A DNA stretch of 32,153 bases from Fidelibacterota bacterium (GCA_947475365.1 CANJOI010000010.1:1-32153); one strand, 5' to 3'. Positions 17,396 through 26,169 are shown, numbered from the stretch's first letter. Notes: generated from the sequence alone by a model not told the origin. Numbers and translations: made by a program.

Positions 17396-18346
17396 TCACG
17401 CGTCCGGAGATAAGCCCATCAGGCTGCGCGCGAAGCTGTGGGACGTGAAGGGGCGCAAGTCTTCCGCGCCCTCGCCGACGCCGATGAAGTGCACCGGCAG
17501 TTTGAACTTCTCAGCCAGCGCCACGACCACACCGCCCTTGGCGGTGCCGTCCAGTTTGGTCATCACCAGGCCGGTGACGCCCACGACCTGTTTGAACACC
17601 TCGACCTGCGTATGGGCGTTCTGGCCGACGGTGGCGTCCAGCACCAGCAGCGTGGCGTGCGGCGCGGTCGGGTCGACCTTGGCGATGGCGCGCACGACCT
17701 TCTGCAATTCCGCCATCAGCGCGTCTTTGTTTTGCAGGCGTCCCGCGGTGTCGATCAGCAGCACGTCGTCGTCGCGTTTCCTGGCCTCCATCAGGGCCTC
17801 GAACGCCAGGCCGGCCGCATCCGCGCCGGTGTCTTTGGCGACCACGGGCACGCCGGCGCGCTGGCCCCAGACCTTGAGCTGTTCCACAGCCGCCGCGCGG
17901 AAGGTGTCGCCGGCGGCGAGGGTCACGGAAAAGCCTTCGCGTTTGTACTGGTGCGCGATTTTACCGATGGTGGTGGTCTTGCCAGCGCCGTTGACCCCGA
18001 CGACCAGGATCACGAACGGCTTGCGGGCCGGATCGACCGACAGCGGCAACGCCACGGGTTCGAGGATCTTGGCGATGTCGGTGGCGAAGGCGCCGCGCAC
18101 TTCTTCCGACGTGACTTCCTTGCCGAAGCGGGTTTTCGCGAGCGCTTGGGTGAGGCGCGACGCGGTCGCTGTTCCCAGGTCCGCGGTGATCAGCAGGTCT
18201 TCGAGTTCCGTGAGCGCCGCGTCGTCGAGCTTTTTCTTGGTGAAAATCTCGCCAATGCCGGTGACCAGCTTTGAGGACGATTTGGCCAGGCCCGAGACCA
18301 GGCGCGAAAGCCAGCCGCTGCGCGGCGGCGTATTTTGATCGGACAT
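17396..18346 (-). CDS. ftsY: Signal recognition particle receptor FtsY
   Basis: A 316-residue SRP receptor GTPase that docks Ffh-bound ribosomes at the inner membrane. The NG domain is complete: G1 VVGVNGAGKTTT (residues 115-126), G2 AGDTFRAAA, G3 LLIDTAGR, G4 TKLDGTAKGG and G5 GVGEGAEDLRPF. The acidic A domain of E. coli FtsY is absent; instead there is a short N-terminal region with an amphipathic LSRLVSGLAKSSSKLVTGIGEIF that may bind lipids, as in other Alphaproteobacteria. Its start overlaps the mtaB stop by one base (TAATG), so translation is coupled. It is the last gene of dapF-mtaB-ftsY. The other half of the pathway, ffh, is 2.7 kb away on the opposite strand. Confidence 0.97.
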   Translation of the reverse strand: MSDQNTPPRSGWLSRLVSGLAKSSSKLVTGIGEIFTKKKLDDAALTELEDLLITADLGTATASRLTQALAKTRFGKEVTSEEVRGAFATDIAKILEPVALPLSVDPARKPFVILVVGVNGAGKTTTIGKIAHQYKREGFSVTLAAGDTFRAAAVEQLKVWGQRAGVPVVAKDTGADAAGLAFEALMEARKRDDDVLLIDTAGRLQNKDALMAELQKVVRAIAKVDPTAPHATLLVLDATVGQNAHTQVEVFKQVVGVTGLVMTKLDGTAKGGVVVALAEKFKLPVHFIGVGEGAEDLRPFTSHSFARSLMGLSPDA

Positions 18347-19593
18347 TACTGCAGGACTTCCGCGGTCAGGGTGTCGGGGCTCGCGGAGATAACGCGCGCG
18401 GCGATGATTTCACCCGCCGGGCCGGGTGAGGCCAAGCGCACATGGGCATAGTGCTCGCAGTGGCCGGTGTCGCCGGCTTCCCTAAGCACGCTCAGGGTTG
18501 TCCCGACGCGGCTGCCGAGCCACGCCGCCATGGCGGCTTTGCCCTTTTCACGCAGGCGGGCGGCGCGCGCCTTGATGGCGCCCGCGGCGACCTGGGGCAT
18601 CTTGGCCGCCGGCGTGCCGGGGCGGATGGAATACGGGAATACATGCAGATGCGTGAGGCCGGCATCGTCGATGAGGCGATATGAGCTCTCCGCCATATCG
18701 TCGTCTTCGGTGGGGAAGCCGGCGATGAGATCGGCGCCGAACACCGCGCCGGGGCGCAAAGCGCGCACGCGTTCACAGAATGAAATGATATCGGCGCGGG
18801 CGTGGCGCCGCTTCATGCGCTTCAGCACCATGTCGTCGCCGGCCTGGGCGGAGATGTGGAAATGCGGCATCAGGCGCGGCTCGTCCGCGATCACACGGAA
18901 CAGGTCTTCGTCGGCCTCGGCGGGATCGATGGAGGACAGGCGCAGGCGCGGCAATTCCGGCACCAGCGCCAGCAGCCGGCGGGTCATCTGGCCGAGGCTG
19001 GGTGTGCCCGGCAGATCGCTGCCGTAGCCGGTGATATCGACGCCGGTGAGCACGACCTCTTTGTAGCCCGCCGCCACAAGGCCGCGCACTTCTTCGACGA
19101 TGCGACCCACGGGAACGCTGCGGTTGTTGCCGCGCGCGAACGGGATGATGCAGAAGGTGCAGCGGTGGTCGCAGCCTTGCTGAACCTGCACGAAGGCGCG
19201 CGAACGGCCATCGAAGCCTTCCACCAGGTGCTCGGCGGTTTCGCGCACGGTCATGATGTCGCTGACCCGCACGGTGTCGTTGGTCTGCGGCAGGAAGCTC
19301 TCCGCTTTCATTTTGTGCTCGTTGCCCAGCACCCGGTTCACTTCCGGCATGGCGGCATAGCGCGCGGGGTCGAGCTGCACCGCGCAGCCGGCGGCGACGA
19401 TATGGGCGGCGGGATTTTCGCGGCGCAGGCGGCGCAGGGTCTGCAGGCCCTGGCGCTCGGCTTCCTTGGTCACCGCGCAGGTGTTGACGATGATGGCGTC
19501 GTCGAGCCCGGCGTCGCGGGCGTGGGCGCGCATCACTTCGCCTTCGTAGGTGTTCAGGCGGCAACCGAGGGAAACGACGCGCGGCTCCTTCAT
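18346..19593 (-). CDS. mtaB: tRNA t6A37 C2-methylthiotransferase MtaB
   Basis: This 415-residue radical-SAM enzyme adds a methylthio group to N6-threonylcarbamoyladenosine at position 37 of tRNAs reading ANN codons. The N-terminal methylthiotransferase domain has its cluster cysteines C11 (VSLGCRLNTYE), C39 (VNTCAVT) and C70 (AAGCAV). The radical-SAM cysteines are C141, C145 and C148 in GCDHRCTFCIIPFARG. VSLGCRLN is diagnostic for the MtaB/YqeV branch rather than MiaB or RimO. The start at 19593 gives MKEPRVVSLGC; the longer frame reading in from 19806 is Arg-rich shadow sequence inside dapF. Its ATG overlaps the dapF stop as ATGA and its stop overlaps the ftsY start as TAATG. Confidence 0.95.
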   Translation of the reverse strand: MKEPRVVSLGCRLNTYEGEVMRAHARDAGLDDAIIVNTCAVTKEAERQGLQTLRRLRRENPAAHIVAAGCAVQLDPARYAAMPEVNRVLGNEHKMKAESFLPQTNDTVRVSDIMTVRETAEHLVEGFDGRSRAFVQVQQGCDHRCTFCIIPFARGNNRSVPVGRIVEEVRGLVAAGYKEVVLTGVDITGYGSDLPGTPSLGQMTRRLLALVPELPRLRLSSIDPAEADEDLFRVIADEPRLMPHFHISAQAGDDMVLKRMKRRHARADIISFCERVRALRPGAVFGADLIAGFPTEDDDMAESSYRLIDDAGLTHLHVFPYSIRPGTPAAKMPQVAAGAIKARAARLREKGKAAMAAWLGSRVGTTLSVLREAGDTGHCEHYAHVRLASPGPAGEIIAARVISASPDTLTAEVLQ

Positions 19594-20426
19594 GCGAGCA
19601 GGCTCTGGTCCATGAGCCCCGAGAAGGCGAGCGTAGCAGGCCCGGTCATGATCACATGGCCGTCGTCGCGCCATTCGATATGCAGGTCTCCGCCGTCCAG
19701 GGTGACGGTGACCTTGCGATCGGTGAGGCCGCGCCGTGCGGCGGCCACGGCGACGGCGCAGGCGCCGGTGCCGCAGGCGCGAGTGATGCCGGCGCCGCGC
19801 TCCCACACCCGCATGCGCACATGGCCGCGGTTCAGCACCTGCACCGCCTCCACGTTGATGCGCGCCGGGAACAGCGCGTGATGCTCAAGCTTGGGGCCGA
19901 CGGTTTCTAGATCGACCGCGGCGGCGTCCTTCACAAAAAACACGGCATGCGGATTGCCGACATTGACGCCGACGCCGTCACTTAAGGGGCCTTCGCTCAC
20001 CGGCAGATGCAGCGTGTCGGCTTCCTGTGCGAGCGGAATGGTCTTCCAGTCGTCGCGCGCCGGACCCATGTCGATGGAGTAGAGATCGCCTGTACGCGTG
20101 GCGATGATCGGCCCGCCCAGGGTTTCCAGGGTCACGGAGGTCTTGCCGCTTTCCTCCATCAGCACGCGGGCGACACAGCGGCTGCCGTTGCCGCAGCTCT
20201 CCACCACGCCGCCGTCCGAATTGCGGATGGCGACATAGGCGTCGCCGCCATTGCGGGGCGGTTCGATGATCATGATCTGGTCGCAGCCGATGCCGGTGCG
20301 CCGGTCGGCGATGGCGATGGCGTTGGCGGGGGTCAGGATGAAGGCATGTTTGCGCGCATCCAGCACGACCACGTCGTTGCCGAGTCCATGCATCTTCAGG
20401 AAGGGAAGACCGGGGCTGGTGCTCAT
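19590..20426 (-). CDS. dapF: Diaminopimelate epimerase
   Basis: A 278-residue DapF, converting LL-diaminopimelate to the meso form for lysine and peptidoglycan synthesis. Both catalytic cysteines are present: C78 in VESCGNGSRC and C218 in TRACGTGACA. Other family blocks are FLKMHGLGNDVVVLD at residues 9-23, GIGCDQIMII, RNSDGG and VNVGNPH. It is the first gene of dapF-mtaB-ftsY. The ATG at 20426 has no Shine-Dalgarno sequence, and a strong promoter (TGGACA, 17 bp, TATAAA) would begin transcription exactly at the A of this ATG, suggesting a leaderless message. Lysine-pathway asd is 4.7 kb away in the same window. Confidence 0.97.
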   Translation of the reverse strand: MSTSPGLPFLKMHGLGNDVVVLDARKHAFILTPANAIAIADRRTGIGCDQIMIIEPPRNGGDAYVAIRNSDGGVVESCGNGSRCVARVLMEESGKTSVTLETLGGPIIATRTGDLYSIDMGPARDDWKTIPLAQEADTLHLPVSEGPLSDGVGVNVGNPHAVFFVKDAAAVDLETVGPKLEHHALFPARINVEAVQVLNRGHVRMRVWERGAGITRACGTGACAVAVAAARRGLTDRKVTVTLDGGDLHIEWRDDGHVIMTGPATLAFSGLMDQSLLA

Positions 20427-20432
20427 GGGCGG

Positions 20433-20461
20433 TTTATAGGTAGCACGCCGGTCCGTGTCCA
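20433..20461 (-). promoter_or_regulatory. Strong promoter of dapF-mtaB-ftsY, predicted leaderless
   Basis: On the minus strand TGGACA (20461-20456), a 17-bp spacer and TATAAA (20438-20433) each match five of six consensus bases. With TATAAA at -12 to -7, +1 is 20426, the first base of dapF. This is the best sigma-70-type promoter in the window. Confidence 0.65.
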
Positions 20462-20503
20462 GGGCGCGGCACGCGGGAATATCCCCCTAAGCCATTGTTT
20501 TAT

Positions 20504-20842
20504 CTAAGGTCTGGGGTGTTTGGGCTGATAGAGATGAAGATCGCCTCCGCCGGGCAGGCGGATTTTGGTGATGGAGCCCCACCGGGCCTCCTGGACCTCC
20601 GCGCAACGCACGCCCTTTTGGTCCAGGGCCGCCATCTCGGCTTTGAGGTCGTCGCACATAAGATAGAGCGCGTGCCCGCCATTGTGGTCTGCCGGGTGAA
20701 AGGCCGCTTCCGCCGGCGGCAGGGCGAAGATCAGCCAGCCGTGGCCGGCGTCCACGTGGGCGAATCCCAGGATATCGCGAAAGAACGCCCGGTCGGCCTC
20801 GGCGTCGGTTGAATGGATGACCACATGAGCACCAGAAATCAT
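20504..20842 (-). CDS. VOC (glyoxalase/bleomycin-resistance) family protein
   Basis: This 112-residue protein is a single VOC domain of two beta-alpha-beta-beta-beta modules: GAHVVIHSTDAEADRAFFRDILGF at the start, a DAGHGWLIFALPP strand pair, and GGHALYLMCDDLKAEMAAL, ending PGGGDLHLYQPKHP. The VOC metal positions appear as H7, H53 or H60, and a late acidic or His residue, but they cannot be assigned with confidence. Members include lyases, dioxygenases and antibiotic-binding proteins, so function is open. The start at 20842 is supported by GGAGA 7 nt upstream; the longer frame to 21010 has no family match. It is divergent from ffh. Confidence 0.82.
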   Translation of the reverse strand: MISGAHVVIHSTDAEADRAFFRDILGFAHVDAGHGWLIFALPPAEAAFHPADHNGGHALYLMCDDLKAEMAALDQKGVRCAEVQEARWGSITKIRLPGGGDLHLYQPKHPRP

Positions 20843-20886
20843 ATTTTTCTCCAATGGGTTAGAGAATCGGCTGCCGGGATGCGCCC

Positions 20887-20915
20887 TTGACTCCGCCGGA
20901 CCTCGGGCGTAAACC
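20887..20915 (+). promoter_or_regulatory. Candidate ffh promoter
   Basis: TTGACT (20887-20892), a 17-bp spacer and TAAACC (20910-20915) predict a start near 20922 and a leader of about 100 nt. The -10 is weak. Confidence 0.35.
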
Positions 20916-21024
20916 ACCGCCAGCTTAAGCCTGACAATCCGGGTTTTCGCGGCCTCTTCGGGGACCTCCGTCCGCGTTATCGCGCACGGGGGTGATCTTC
21001 GTTTGGTCAAATGAGTTTGGGAAT

Positions 21025-22461
21025 ATGTTCGACGCCTTAACCGACAAGCTTGGCAGCGTCCTCAATAAGCTGACCCGCCGCGGCGCGCTGACCGAGGCGG
21101 ATGTCGCCGCGGCCATGCGCGAAGTGCGCGTGGCGCTGCTGGAAGCCGACGTGGCGCTGCCGGTGGTGAAGGACTTCATCGCCAAGGTCAGCGAACGGGC
21201 TATCGGCGAAGCGGTCGTGAAGTCGGTCAGCCCCGGCCAGATGGTCGTGAAGATCGTCCATGACGCGCTGGTGGAAACCCTCGGCGGTGTCGCCGGCGCG
21301 GCGCCGTCCTTCGATACCGCGGGTATCAGCCTCAATGCGCCGGCGCCGGTGGCGGTGCTGATGGTGGGCTTGCAGGGTTCCGGTAAAACCACCACCACCG
21401 CCAAGATCGCCCATCGCCTGCAGAGCAAAGACAAGAAGCGCGTGCTGATGGTGTCGCTCGACACCTACCGCCCCGCCGCGCAGGACCAGCTCGCGATCCT
21501 CGGCAAACAAGTCAATGTCGTCACCCTGCCGATCGTCGCCGGCCAGCAGCCGCTCGACATCGCCAAGCGCGGCCTCGCGGAAGCGCGCACCGGCGTGTTC
21601 GATGTGGTGCTGTTCGACACCGCCGGCCGCCTGACCATCGACGACGCCATGATGGCGGAAGTCACGGCGGTGCGCGATCTGATCAAGCCGCACGAGACGC
21701 TGCTGGTCACCGACGCCATGATCGGCCAGGACGCGGTCACCACCGCGCAATCGTTCAACGAAAAAGTCGGCATCACCGGCATCGTGCTCACCCGCGTCGA
21801 TGGCGACGCCCGCGGTGGTGCCGCGCTGTCCATGCGCGCCATCACCGGGCGGCCCATCAAGCTCATCGGCATCGGGGAAAAAGTCGACGCGCTCGATGTG
21901 TTCGATCCCAGCCGCATCGCCGGGCGCATCCTCGGCATGGGCGACGTGGTCAGCCTGGTTGAGAAGGCGGTCGCCAACGTCGATCACGAGAAGGCCGAGA
22001 AGCTCGCGGCGCGCATGGCCGAAGGCAAGTTCGACCTCAACGACATGCTCACCCAGTTGCAGCAGATCCAGCGCATGGGCGACATGAAGGGCCTTTTGGG
22101 CCTGATTCCCGGTGTCGGCCAGGCCATGAAGCAGATGAAGGGCGACATCGACCCCAAGCAGTTCAAGCGCCTGGAAGCCATCATCCAGTCCATGACGCCG
22201 AAAGAGCGCCGTGTGCCGGACCTCATCAAGGCGTCGCGCAAACAGCGCATCGCCACCGGCGCGGGCACGACAGTCGCGGAAGTGAACAAGCTCCTGAAGC
22301 AGCATCAGCAGATGGAGACGGTCATGAAGCGCATGAAAAAGATGGGGGGCATGGGCGCGCTCGCCAGCATGTTCGGTGGCGGTATGCCCGGAATGGGTGG
22401 CGCCCCTGGCCTTCCTCCGAATCTTCCCCGCCCGCCGGGCGGATTTCCGTTCAAACGCTAA
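21025..22461 (+). CDS. ffh: Signal recognition particle protein Ffh
   Basis: A 478-residue SRP54-type GTPase that binds signal sequences and 4.5S RNA. The N domain (MFDALTDKLGSVLNKLTRRG) is followed by the G domain with GLQGSGKTTTTAK (residues 115-127), SLDTYRPAA, LFDTAGR, TRVDGDARGG and GIGEKVDALDVF. The C-terminal M domain contains MGDMKGLLGLIPGVGQAMKQM and the RNA-binding SMTPKERRVPDLIKASRKQRIATG, then ends in a Gly/Met/Pro-rich tail. I start at 21025 because MFDALTDKLG is the conserved beginning; an upstream in-frame start at 20992 would add 11 unrelated residues. It heads ffh-rpsP-rimM-trmD-rplS. Confidence 0.97.
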   Translation: MFDALTDKLGSVLNKLTRRGALTEADVAAAMREVRVALLEADVALPVVKDFIAKVSERAIGEAVVKSVSPGQMVVKIVHDALVETLGGVAGAAPSFDTAGISLNAPAPVAVLMVGLQGSGKTTTTAKIAHRLQSKDKKRVLMVSLDTYRPAAQDQLAILGKQVNVVTLPIVAGQQPLDIAKRGLAEARTGVFDVVLFDTAGRLTIDDAMMAEVTAVRDLIKPHETLLVTDAMIGQDAVTTAQSFNEKVGITGIVLTRVDGDARGGAALSMRAITGRPIKLIGIGEKVDALDVFDPSRIAGRILGMGDVVSLVEKAVANVDHEKAEKLAARMAEGKFDLNDMLTQLQQIQRMGDMKGLLGLIPGVGQAMKQMKGDIDPKQFKRLEAIIQSMTPKERRVPDLIKASRKQRIATGAGTTVAEVNKLLKQHQQMETVMKRMKKMGGMGALASMFGGGMPGMGGAPGLPPNLPRPPGGFPFKR

Positions 22462-22501
22462 TCAGTTCATCACTTTAAAATTTACGCAGTAAGGAGAGAT
22501 T

Positions 22502-22879
22502 ATGTCGCTGAAGATCAGACTGGCCCGCGTGGGCGCGAAGAAGCAGGCCTACTACAAGCTGGTGGTGGCGGACGCCCGCTCGCCGCGCGATGGCCGCTTC
22601 ATCGAGAAGCTCGGCACCTATAACCCCCGCGTCGCCAAGGACCACAAGGAACACCTGGTGGTGAAGGAAGACCGGATCAAGCATTGGGTCGGCGTCGGCG
22701 CGCAAGCGACGGACCGCGTGCAGCGTCTGCTCTCCAAGCTCGGCCTCGCCAAGGAGCCGACCGTCAACAAGCAGACCAAGAAGGACAAGCCGCGTCCCAA
22801 GACCGTCGAGCGCATGAAGGCCCAGGAAGAAGCCGCCAAGGCTGCTGCTGAAGCCGCTGCCGCCGAAAAGGCCGGCTAA
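22502..22879 (+). CDS. rpsP: 30S ribosomal protein S16
   Basis: A 125-residue S16. The first 80 residues are the conserved ribosomal core ([20 protein letters not shown], then [20 protein letters not shown], then [21 protein letters not shown]). Residues 81-125 form a Lys/Ala-rich tail ([11 protein letters not shown], then repeated [14 protein letters not shown]), an extension common in Alphaproteobacteria and probably disordered or helical on the ribosome surface. S16 helps assemble the 5' domain of 16S rRNA. A strong ribosome-binding site, AAGGAGAG, precedes the ATG. The gene follows ffh by 40 bp and is 6 bp from rimM, whose product acts on the same region of the 30S subunit. Confidence 0.97.
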   Translation: MSLKIRLARVGAKKQAYYKLVVADARSPRDGRFIEKLGTYNPRVAKDHKEHLVVKEDRIKHWVGVGAQATDRVQRLLSKLGLAKEPTVNKQTKKDKPRPKTVERMKAQEEAAKAAAEAAAAEKAG

Positions 22880-22885
22880 GACACC

Positions 22886-23422
22886 GTGAGTCGCGTCTGC
22901 CTTGGCGTGATCGTCGGCGTCAAAGGGCTCAAAGGTGAGGTTCGCGTCAAGAGCTTCACCGAAGCGCCCGAAGACGTCGCGGCCTACGGCCCCTTGAAGA
23001 CCAGCGACGGACGGACACTCACCTTGTCCGTCGTCAATGTGCTCGAGGACGTGGTGATCGCGCGAGTGGCGGGCGTCGAGGATCGCACGGGGGCCGAGGC
23101 GCTGAAGGGCCTGGAGCTGTTCGTCGACCGCGCCGTGCTGCCGCAGACCGAGGGCGACACCTACTACCACGCCGATCTCATCGGCCTGGCGGTGGAGTCG
23201 ACCGCGGGCGAGAAGGTGGGAAAGGTCTCGGCCTTCTACAACTTCGGGGGCGGCGACGTGATGGAAGTGACCAAGGAGGGCGGCAGCGATACCGGCTTTT
23301 TGCCCTTCTCGGCCGACGTGATTGCCGGAGTCGATATTCCGGGCGGCAAGGTGGTGATCACCCCGCAGCCCGCGCTGTTTGAGGACGAAAAAGGCGACCA
23401 AGAGAGCGGTCATGAGGCCTGA
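22886..23422 (+). CDS. rimM: 16S rRNA processing/ribosome maturation factor RimM
   Basis: A 178-residue RimM, which assists 30S head assembly together with ribosomal protein S19. The N-terminal RimM domain has [20 protein letters not shown], with the conserved G-x-x-G-x-x-G-E turn; the C-terminal PRC-barrel domain has [13 protein letters not shown] and [20 protein letters not shown]. The start is a GTG 6 bp after the rpsP stop. The end overlaps trmD by 11 bp, indicating coupled translation. The order rpsP-rimM-trmD-rplS is one of the most conserved in bacteria. Confidence 0.95.
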   Translation: MSRVCLGVIVGVKGLKGEVRVKSFTEAPEDVAAYGPLKTSDGRTLTLSVVNVLEDVVIARVAGVEDRTGAEALKGLELFVDRAVLPQTEGDTYYHADLIGLAVESTAGEKVGKVSAFYNFGGGDVMEVTKEGGSDTGFLPFSADVIAGVDIPGGKVVITPQPALFEDEKGDQESGHEA

Positions 23423-24122
23423 GGCCTTTCAAGCGACGGTGCTAACCCTTTTCCCGGAAATGTTTCCCGGGCCCTTGGGGGTATCGCTCGCCGGAAAGGC
23501 CCTGGAGGACGGTATTTGGCGGCTGGAATCGGTAGACATTCGCGGGTTCGCACGCGATAAACACCGCACCGTCGATGACAGTCCCTTTGGGGGCGGCGCC
23601 GGCATGGTGATGCGTCCGGACGTTCTGGACGCCGCCATCACGGCCTCCCGGCCCGACGGCTCGCCGCTTATATACCTTACCCCGCGTGGTCGGCTGCTCG
23701 ATCAGGCACGGGTGCGGGAACTGGCGGCAGGCCCCGGTGTCACCGTCGTCTGCGGGCGCTACGAAGGGGTCGACCAGCGTTTGCTGGAGGCTCATGCGGT
23801 GGAGGAAGTCAGCCTCGGCGACTTCATCCTGTCCGGCGGCGAGTGCGCGGCGCTGGCGATGCTGGATGCGATCGTGAGGTTGCTCCCCGGCGTGGTCGGC
23901 AAGACGGAGTCGCTGGAGGACGAAAGTTTTGAGACCGGGTTGCTTGAATACCCCCATTACACACGGCCCGATCCGTGGAATGGGGTCGAGGTTCCCGAGG
24001 TGCTGAAGTCCGGACACCATGCCAAAGTCAAAGCATGGCGGCTGGCCCAGGCGGAAGAGGCGACCAAAGCGCGCCGTCCCGATCTGTGGGAACGGTATGC
24101 GCGGCGGAAGGAAAGTAAGTAA
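23412..24122 (+). CDS. trmD: tRNA (guanine37-N1)-methyltransferase TrmD
   Basis: This 236-residue SPOUT-class enzyme makes m1G37 in tRNAs reading CNN-type codons, preventing +1 frameshifts. The deep trefoil knot that binds S-adenosylmethionine is seen in [24 protein letters not shown] and [28 protein letters not shown] and LEYPHYTRP, with the tRNA-binding C-terminal [10 protein letters not shown], are also intact. I start at ATG 23412, which gives [20 protein letters not shown]; it lies inside the last codons of rimM. A TTG at 23379 is in frame but adds a Lys-rich shadow segment. rplS follows after 58 bp. Confidence 0.96.
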   Translation: MRPEAFQATVLTLFPEMFPGPLGVSLAGKALEDGIWRLESVDIRGFARDKHRTVDDSPFGGGAGMVMRPDVLDAAITASRPDGSPLIYLTPRGRLLDQARVRELAAGPGVTVVCGRYEGVDQRLLEAHAVEEVSLGDFILSGGECAALAMLDAIVRLLPGVVGKTESLEDESFETGLLEYPHYTRPDPWNGVEVPEVLKSGHHAKVKAWRLAQAEEATKARRPDLWERYARRKESK

Positions 24123-24180
24123 ATACGGCTAGAAGTTACCGTTACAAACCAAGAGCAAAAATTCGTAAGGGACAACTGAC

Positions 24181-24567
24181 ATGAACACTCTCGAAAAACT
24201 CGAAAAGGACCTTCTCGACGAGATGAAGGCCAAGGCGCAGGTGCCGGAATTCTCTCCCGGTGACACCCTGCGCGTCCACGTGAAGGTGAAGGAAGGCCAG
24301 CGCGAACGTACCCAGGCCTATGAAGGCGTGTGCATCGCGCGCAAGAACGGCGGCCTGAATTCGTCCTTCACCGTGCGCAAGATTTCCTTCGGCGAAGGCG
24401 TGGAACGCGTGTTCCCGCTCTACGCGCCGATTATCGACAAGGTGGAAGTGGTCCGCCGCGGCCGCGTGCGCCGCGCGAAGCTCTACTACCTCCGTGACCG
24501 CCGCGGCCGCGCCGCGCGCATCGCCGAGGAAAGCATGAGCACCGGCGAAGCCGCCGCCAAGGAATAA
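24181..24567 (+). CDS. rplS: 50S ribosomal protein L19
   Basis: A 128-residue L19, located at the 30S-50S interface. Conserved parts are [59 protein letters not shown] and [23 protein letters not shown]. The extra acidic and Ala-rich end ([13 protein letters not shown]) is short. The ribosome-binding site AAGGGAC precedes the ATG. It is the last gene of the ffh-rpsP-rimM-trmD-rplS group and is followed 22 bp later by a strong intrinsic terminator. Confidence 0.97.
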   Translation: MNTLEKLEKDLLDEMKAKAQVPEFSPGDTLRVHVKVKEGQRERTQAYEGVCIARKNGGLNSSFTVRKISFGEGVERVFPLYAPIIDKVEVVRRGRVRRAKLYYLRDRRGRAARIAEESMSTGEAAAKE

Positions 24568-24589
24568 CCGGACTCGTCCGGACTGTTCT

Positions 24590-24631
24590 TTTCGCCCGCG
24601 TGGGGACGCCTACGCGGGCGAAATGCTTTTT
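24590..24631 (+). terminator. Intrinsic terminator of the ffh-rplS operon
   Basis: TTTCGCCCGCGT (24590-24601) pairs perfectly with ACGCGGGCGAAA (24612-24623) around a 10-nt loop, followed by TGCTTTTT. On the other strand no T-run follows, so it acts mainly for rplS rather than the convergent Mpo1-like gene. Confidence 0.9.
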
Positions 24632-24644
24632 GGGCGCCGGATTT

Positions 24645-24968
24645 TTAGAGGCCTGCGCGCGCGAGGTGCGGTCCGAGGCGTCCGGTCAGGAACAGCCCGA
24701 ACATGCGGAAATCGCTGAAAAGGGACCAAACCGGATAGGTGAAGGTCGCCGGCCGGTTCCGCTCCACGGCGAGATGCGCGATCCAGGCGAAGGCATATCC
24801 CGCCACCGGCGCCGCGGCGAACGCCCAGGATGGCCCGAAGACGCCAGCGGAGAGGCACAGGAGCGCGAGACCGGTGCCGACATAGTGAATCGCGCGGGTG
24901 AGGGGGCGCGCGTGCTCCCGCAAGTAGTAGGGCCAGAACTCGTTGTAACGCGTGATCCTGCCGGCCAT
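24645..24968 (-). CDS. Mpo1-like (DUF962) membrane protein
   Basis: A 107-residue membrane protein of the DUF962/Mpo1-like family. The N-terminus has the family pattern Y-x-x-F-W-P-Y-Y-L-x-E-H-A-R-P-x-x-R-x-x-H-Y-x-G-T, with the His residues (H19, H28) matching the family's proposed iron ligands. Hydrophobic segments cover about residues 30-45 and 48-66, then [19 protein letters not shown] and a short helical end. The yeast relative Mpo1 is a dioxygenase that alpha-oxidises 2-hydroxy fatty acids; whether the bacterial protein does the same is not established. It is convergent with rplS and divergent from asd. Confidence 0.85.
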   Translation of the reverse strand: MAGRITRYNEFWPYYLREHARPLTRAIHYVGTGLALLCLSAGVFGPSWAFAAAPVAGYAFAWIAHLAVERNRPATFTYPVWSLFSDFRMFGLFLTGRLGPHLARAGL

Positions 24969-24986
24969 GCGAAGACCCTGGAAACC

Positions 24987-25015
24987 TTGATTTCAAAGGG
25001 GCGTGAGCGTAGTTT
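24987..25015 (+). promoter_or_regulatory. Candidate asd promoter
   Basis: TTGATT (24987-24992), a 17-bp spacer and TAGTTT (25010-25015) predict a start near 25022 and a 75-nt leader. No lysine-riboswitch-like structure can be recognised in so short a leader. Confidence 0.35.
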
Positions 25016-25096
25016 GCCGCACCTTTTTCAGCCGGGCCAGTGTTGGCCCCAACGCACTGATAAGCCAAAACTTCTTACATTAGAAAGATAAACACG

Positions 25097-26146
25097 ATGC
25101 CCGACACCTCCCGCAAGCGCGGCTACACGGTCGCCGTCATCGGTGCCACCGGCAACGTCGGCCGCGAGATCCTGCAGACCCTGTGGGACCGCAAGTTCCC
25201 GGTCGATAAGGTGATCGCGCTCGCCTCGCAGCGTTCCATCGGCCAGGAAGTGTCCTTCGGCGAGGACGAAGTGCTCAAGGTGCAGAACCTCGAAACGTTT
25301 GATTTCAAGGGCGTCGACATCGCGCTGTCATCGCCGGGCGCCAAGGTGTCGGCGATCCACAGCCCGCGCGCCGCGGCCGCCGGTTGCGTGGTGATCGACA
25401 ACACCTCGCACTTCCGCATGGATCCGGATGTGCCGCTGGTGGTGCCGGAGGTGAACCCGCAAGCCATCGCCCGCTACAAGAAGAAGGGCATCATCGCCAA
25501 TCCGAACTGCTCCACCATCCAGATGGTGACGGCGCTGAAGCCGCTGCACGACGCTTTCAAGATCAAGCGCGTGGTGGTCTCGACCTATCAATCCACGTCC
25601 GGCGGCGGCAAGGCGGCCATGGACGAGCTGTTCAACCAGACCAAGGGCATCTACGCCAACCAGGCGCCGTCCGAGACCAAATCCATCTTCACCAAGCAGA
25701 TCGCCTTCAACGTCATCCCGCATATCGACGTGTTCCTGGATGACGGCGCCACCAAGGAAGAGTGGAAGATGACCGCCGAAACCCGGAAGATCCTGGATCC
25801 GGAGATCAAGGTGCATGCCAACTGCGCGCGCGTGCCGACCTTCATCGGCCACGCGGAATACATCAATATCGAAACGGAAAAGCCCATCACCGACGCGGCG
25901 GCGCGCGAAATCCTGCGCCATGCGCCGGGCATCTCGGTGGTCGATCACCGCGCCAACGAAGGCTACGCCACCCCGGCCGAATGCGCCGGCGAGGACGCGG
26001 TGTTCGTGTCGCGTATCCGCAAGGATCACAGCGTCGAGAACGGTCTGTCGTTCTGGTGCGTGTCCGACAACCTGCGCAAGGGCGCGGCGCTCAACGCCGT
26101 GCAGATCGCCGAAGTGCTGGTGCGGGAATACCTGGGCGTCGCGTAA
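25097..26146 (+). CDS. asd: Aspartate-semialdehyde dehydrogenase
   Basis: This 349-residue enzyme reduces L-aspartyl-4-phosphate to aspartate semialdehyde with NADPH, the branch point to lysine/diaminopimelate, threonine and methionine. The nucleotide-binding motif is VAVIGATGNVGREIL (residues 12-26), the catalytic cysteine C138 is in IIANPNCSTIQMV, and the active-site histidine H252 is in CARVPTFIGHAE. The 340-350-residue length and this His motif fit the shorter bacterial form rather than the enterobacterial one. It is monocistronic, bounded by a candidate promoter upstream and a bidirectional terminator 23 bp after its stop. DapF, a later step on the same pathway, is encoded 4.7 kb upstream. 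Confidence 0.96.
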   Translation: MPDTSRKRGYTVAVIGATGNVGREILQTLWDRKFPVDKVIALASQRSIGQEVSFGEDEVLKVQNLETFDFKGVDIALSSPGAKVSAIHSPRAAAAGCVVIDNTSHFRMDPDVPLVVPEVNPQAIARYKKKGIIANPNCSTIQMVTALKPLHDAFKIKRVVVSTYQSTSGGGKAAMDELFNQTKGIYANQAPSETKSIFTKQIAFNVIPHIDVFLDDGATKEEWKMTAETRKILDPEIKVHANCARVPTFIGHAEYINIETEKPITDAAAREILRHAPGISVVDHRANEGYATPAECAGEDAVFVSRIRKDHSVENGLSFWCVSDNLRKGAALNAVQIAEVLVREYLGVA

Positions 26147-26169
26147 ATCCCAGCCTCTCGGACAAAACG

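Noticed and set aside
19594-19806. 71-codon upstream extension of mtaB
   Set aside because: Arg/His-rich sequence inside dapF. The conserved MtaB N-terminus begins at ATG 19593, which overlaps the dapF stop.
20843-21010. 56-codon upstream extension of the VOC protein
   Set aside because: No similarity to the VOC fold, and the internal ATG at 20842 has a good ribosome-binding site.
21037-22305. 422-codon minus-strand frame opposite ffh
   Set aside because: Shadow of ffh; His/Asp/Gly-rich with no family signature.
24969-25096. Lysine riboswitch before asd
   Set aside because: The predicted leader is only about 75 nt and shows none of the multi-helix lysine-riboswitch structure; Alphaproteobacteria generally lack it.
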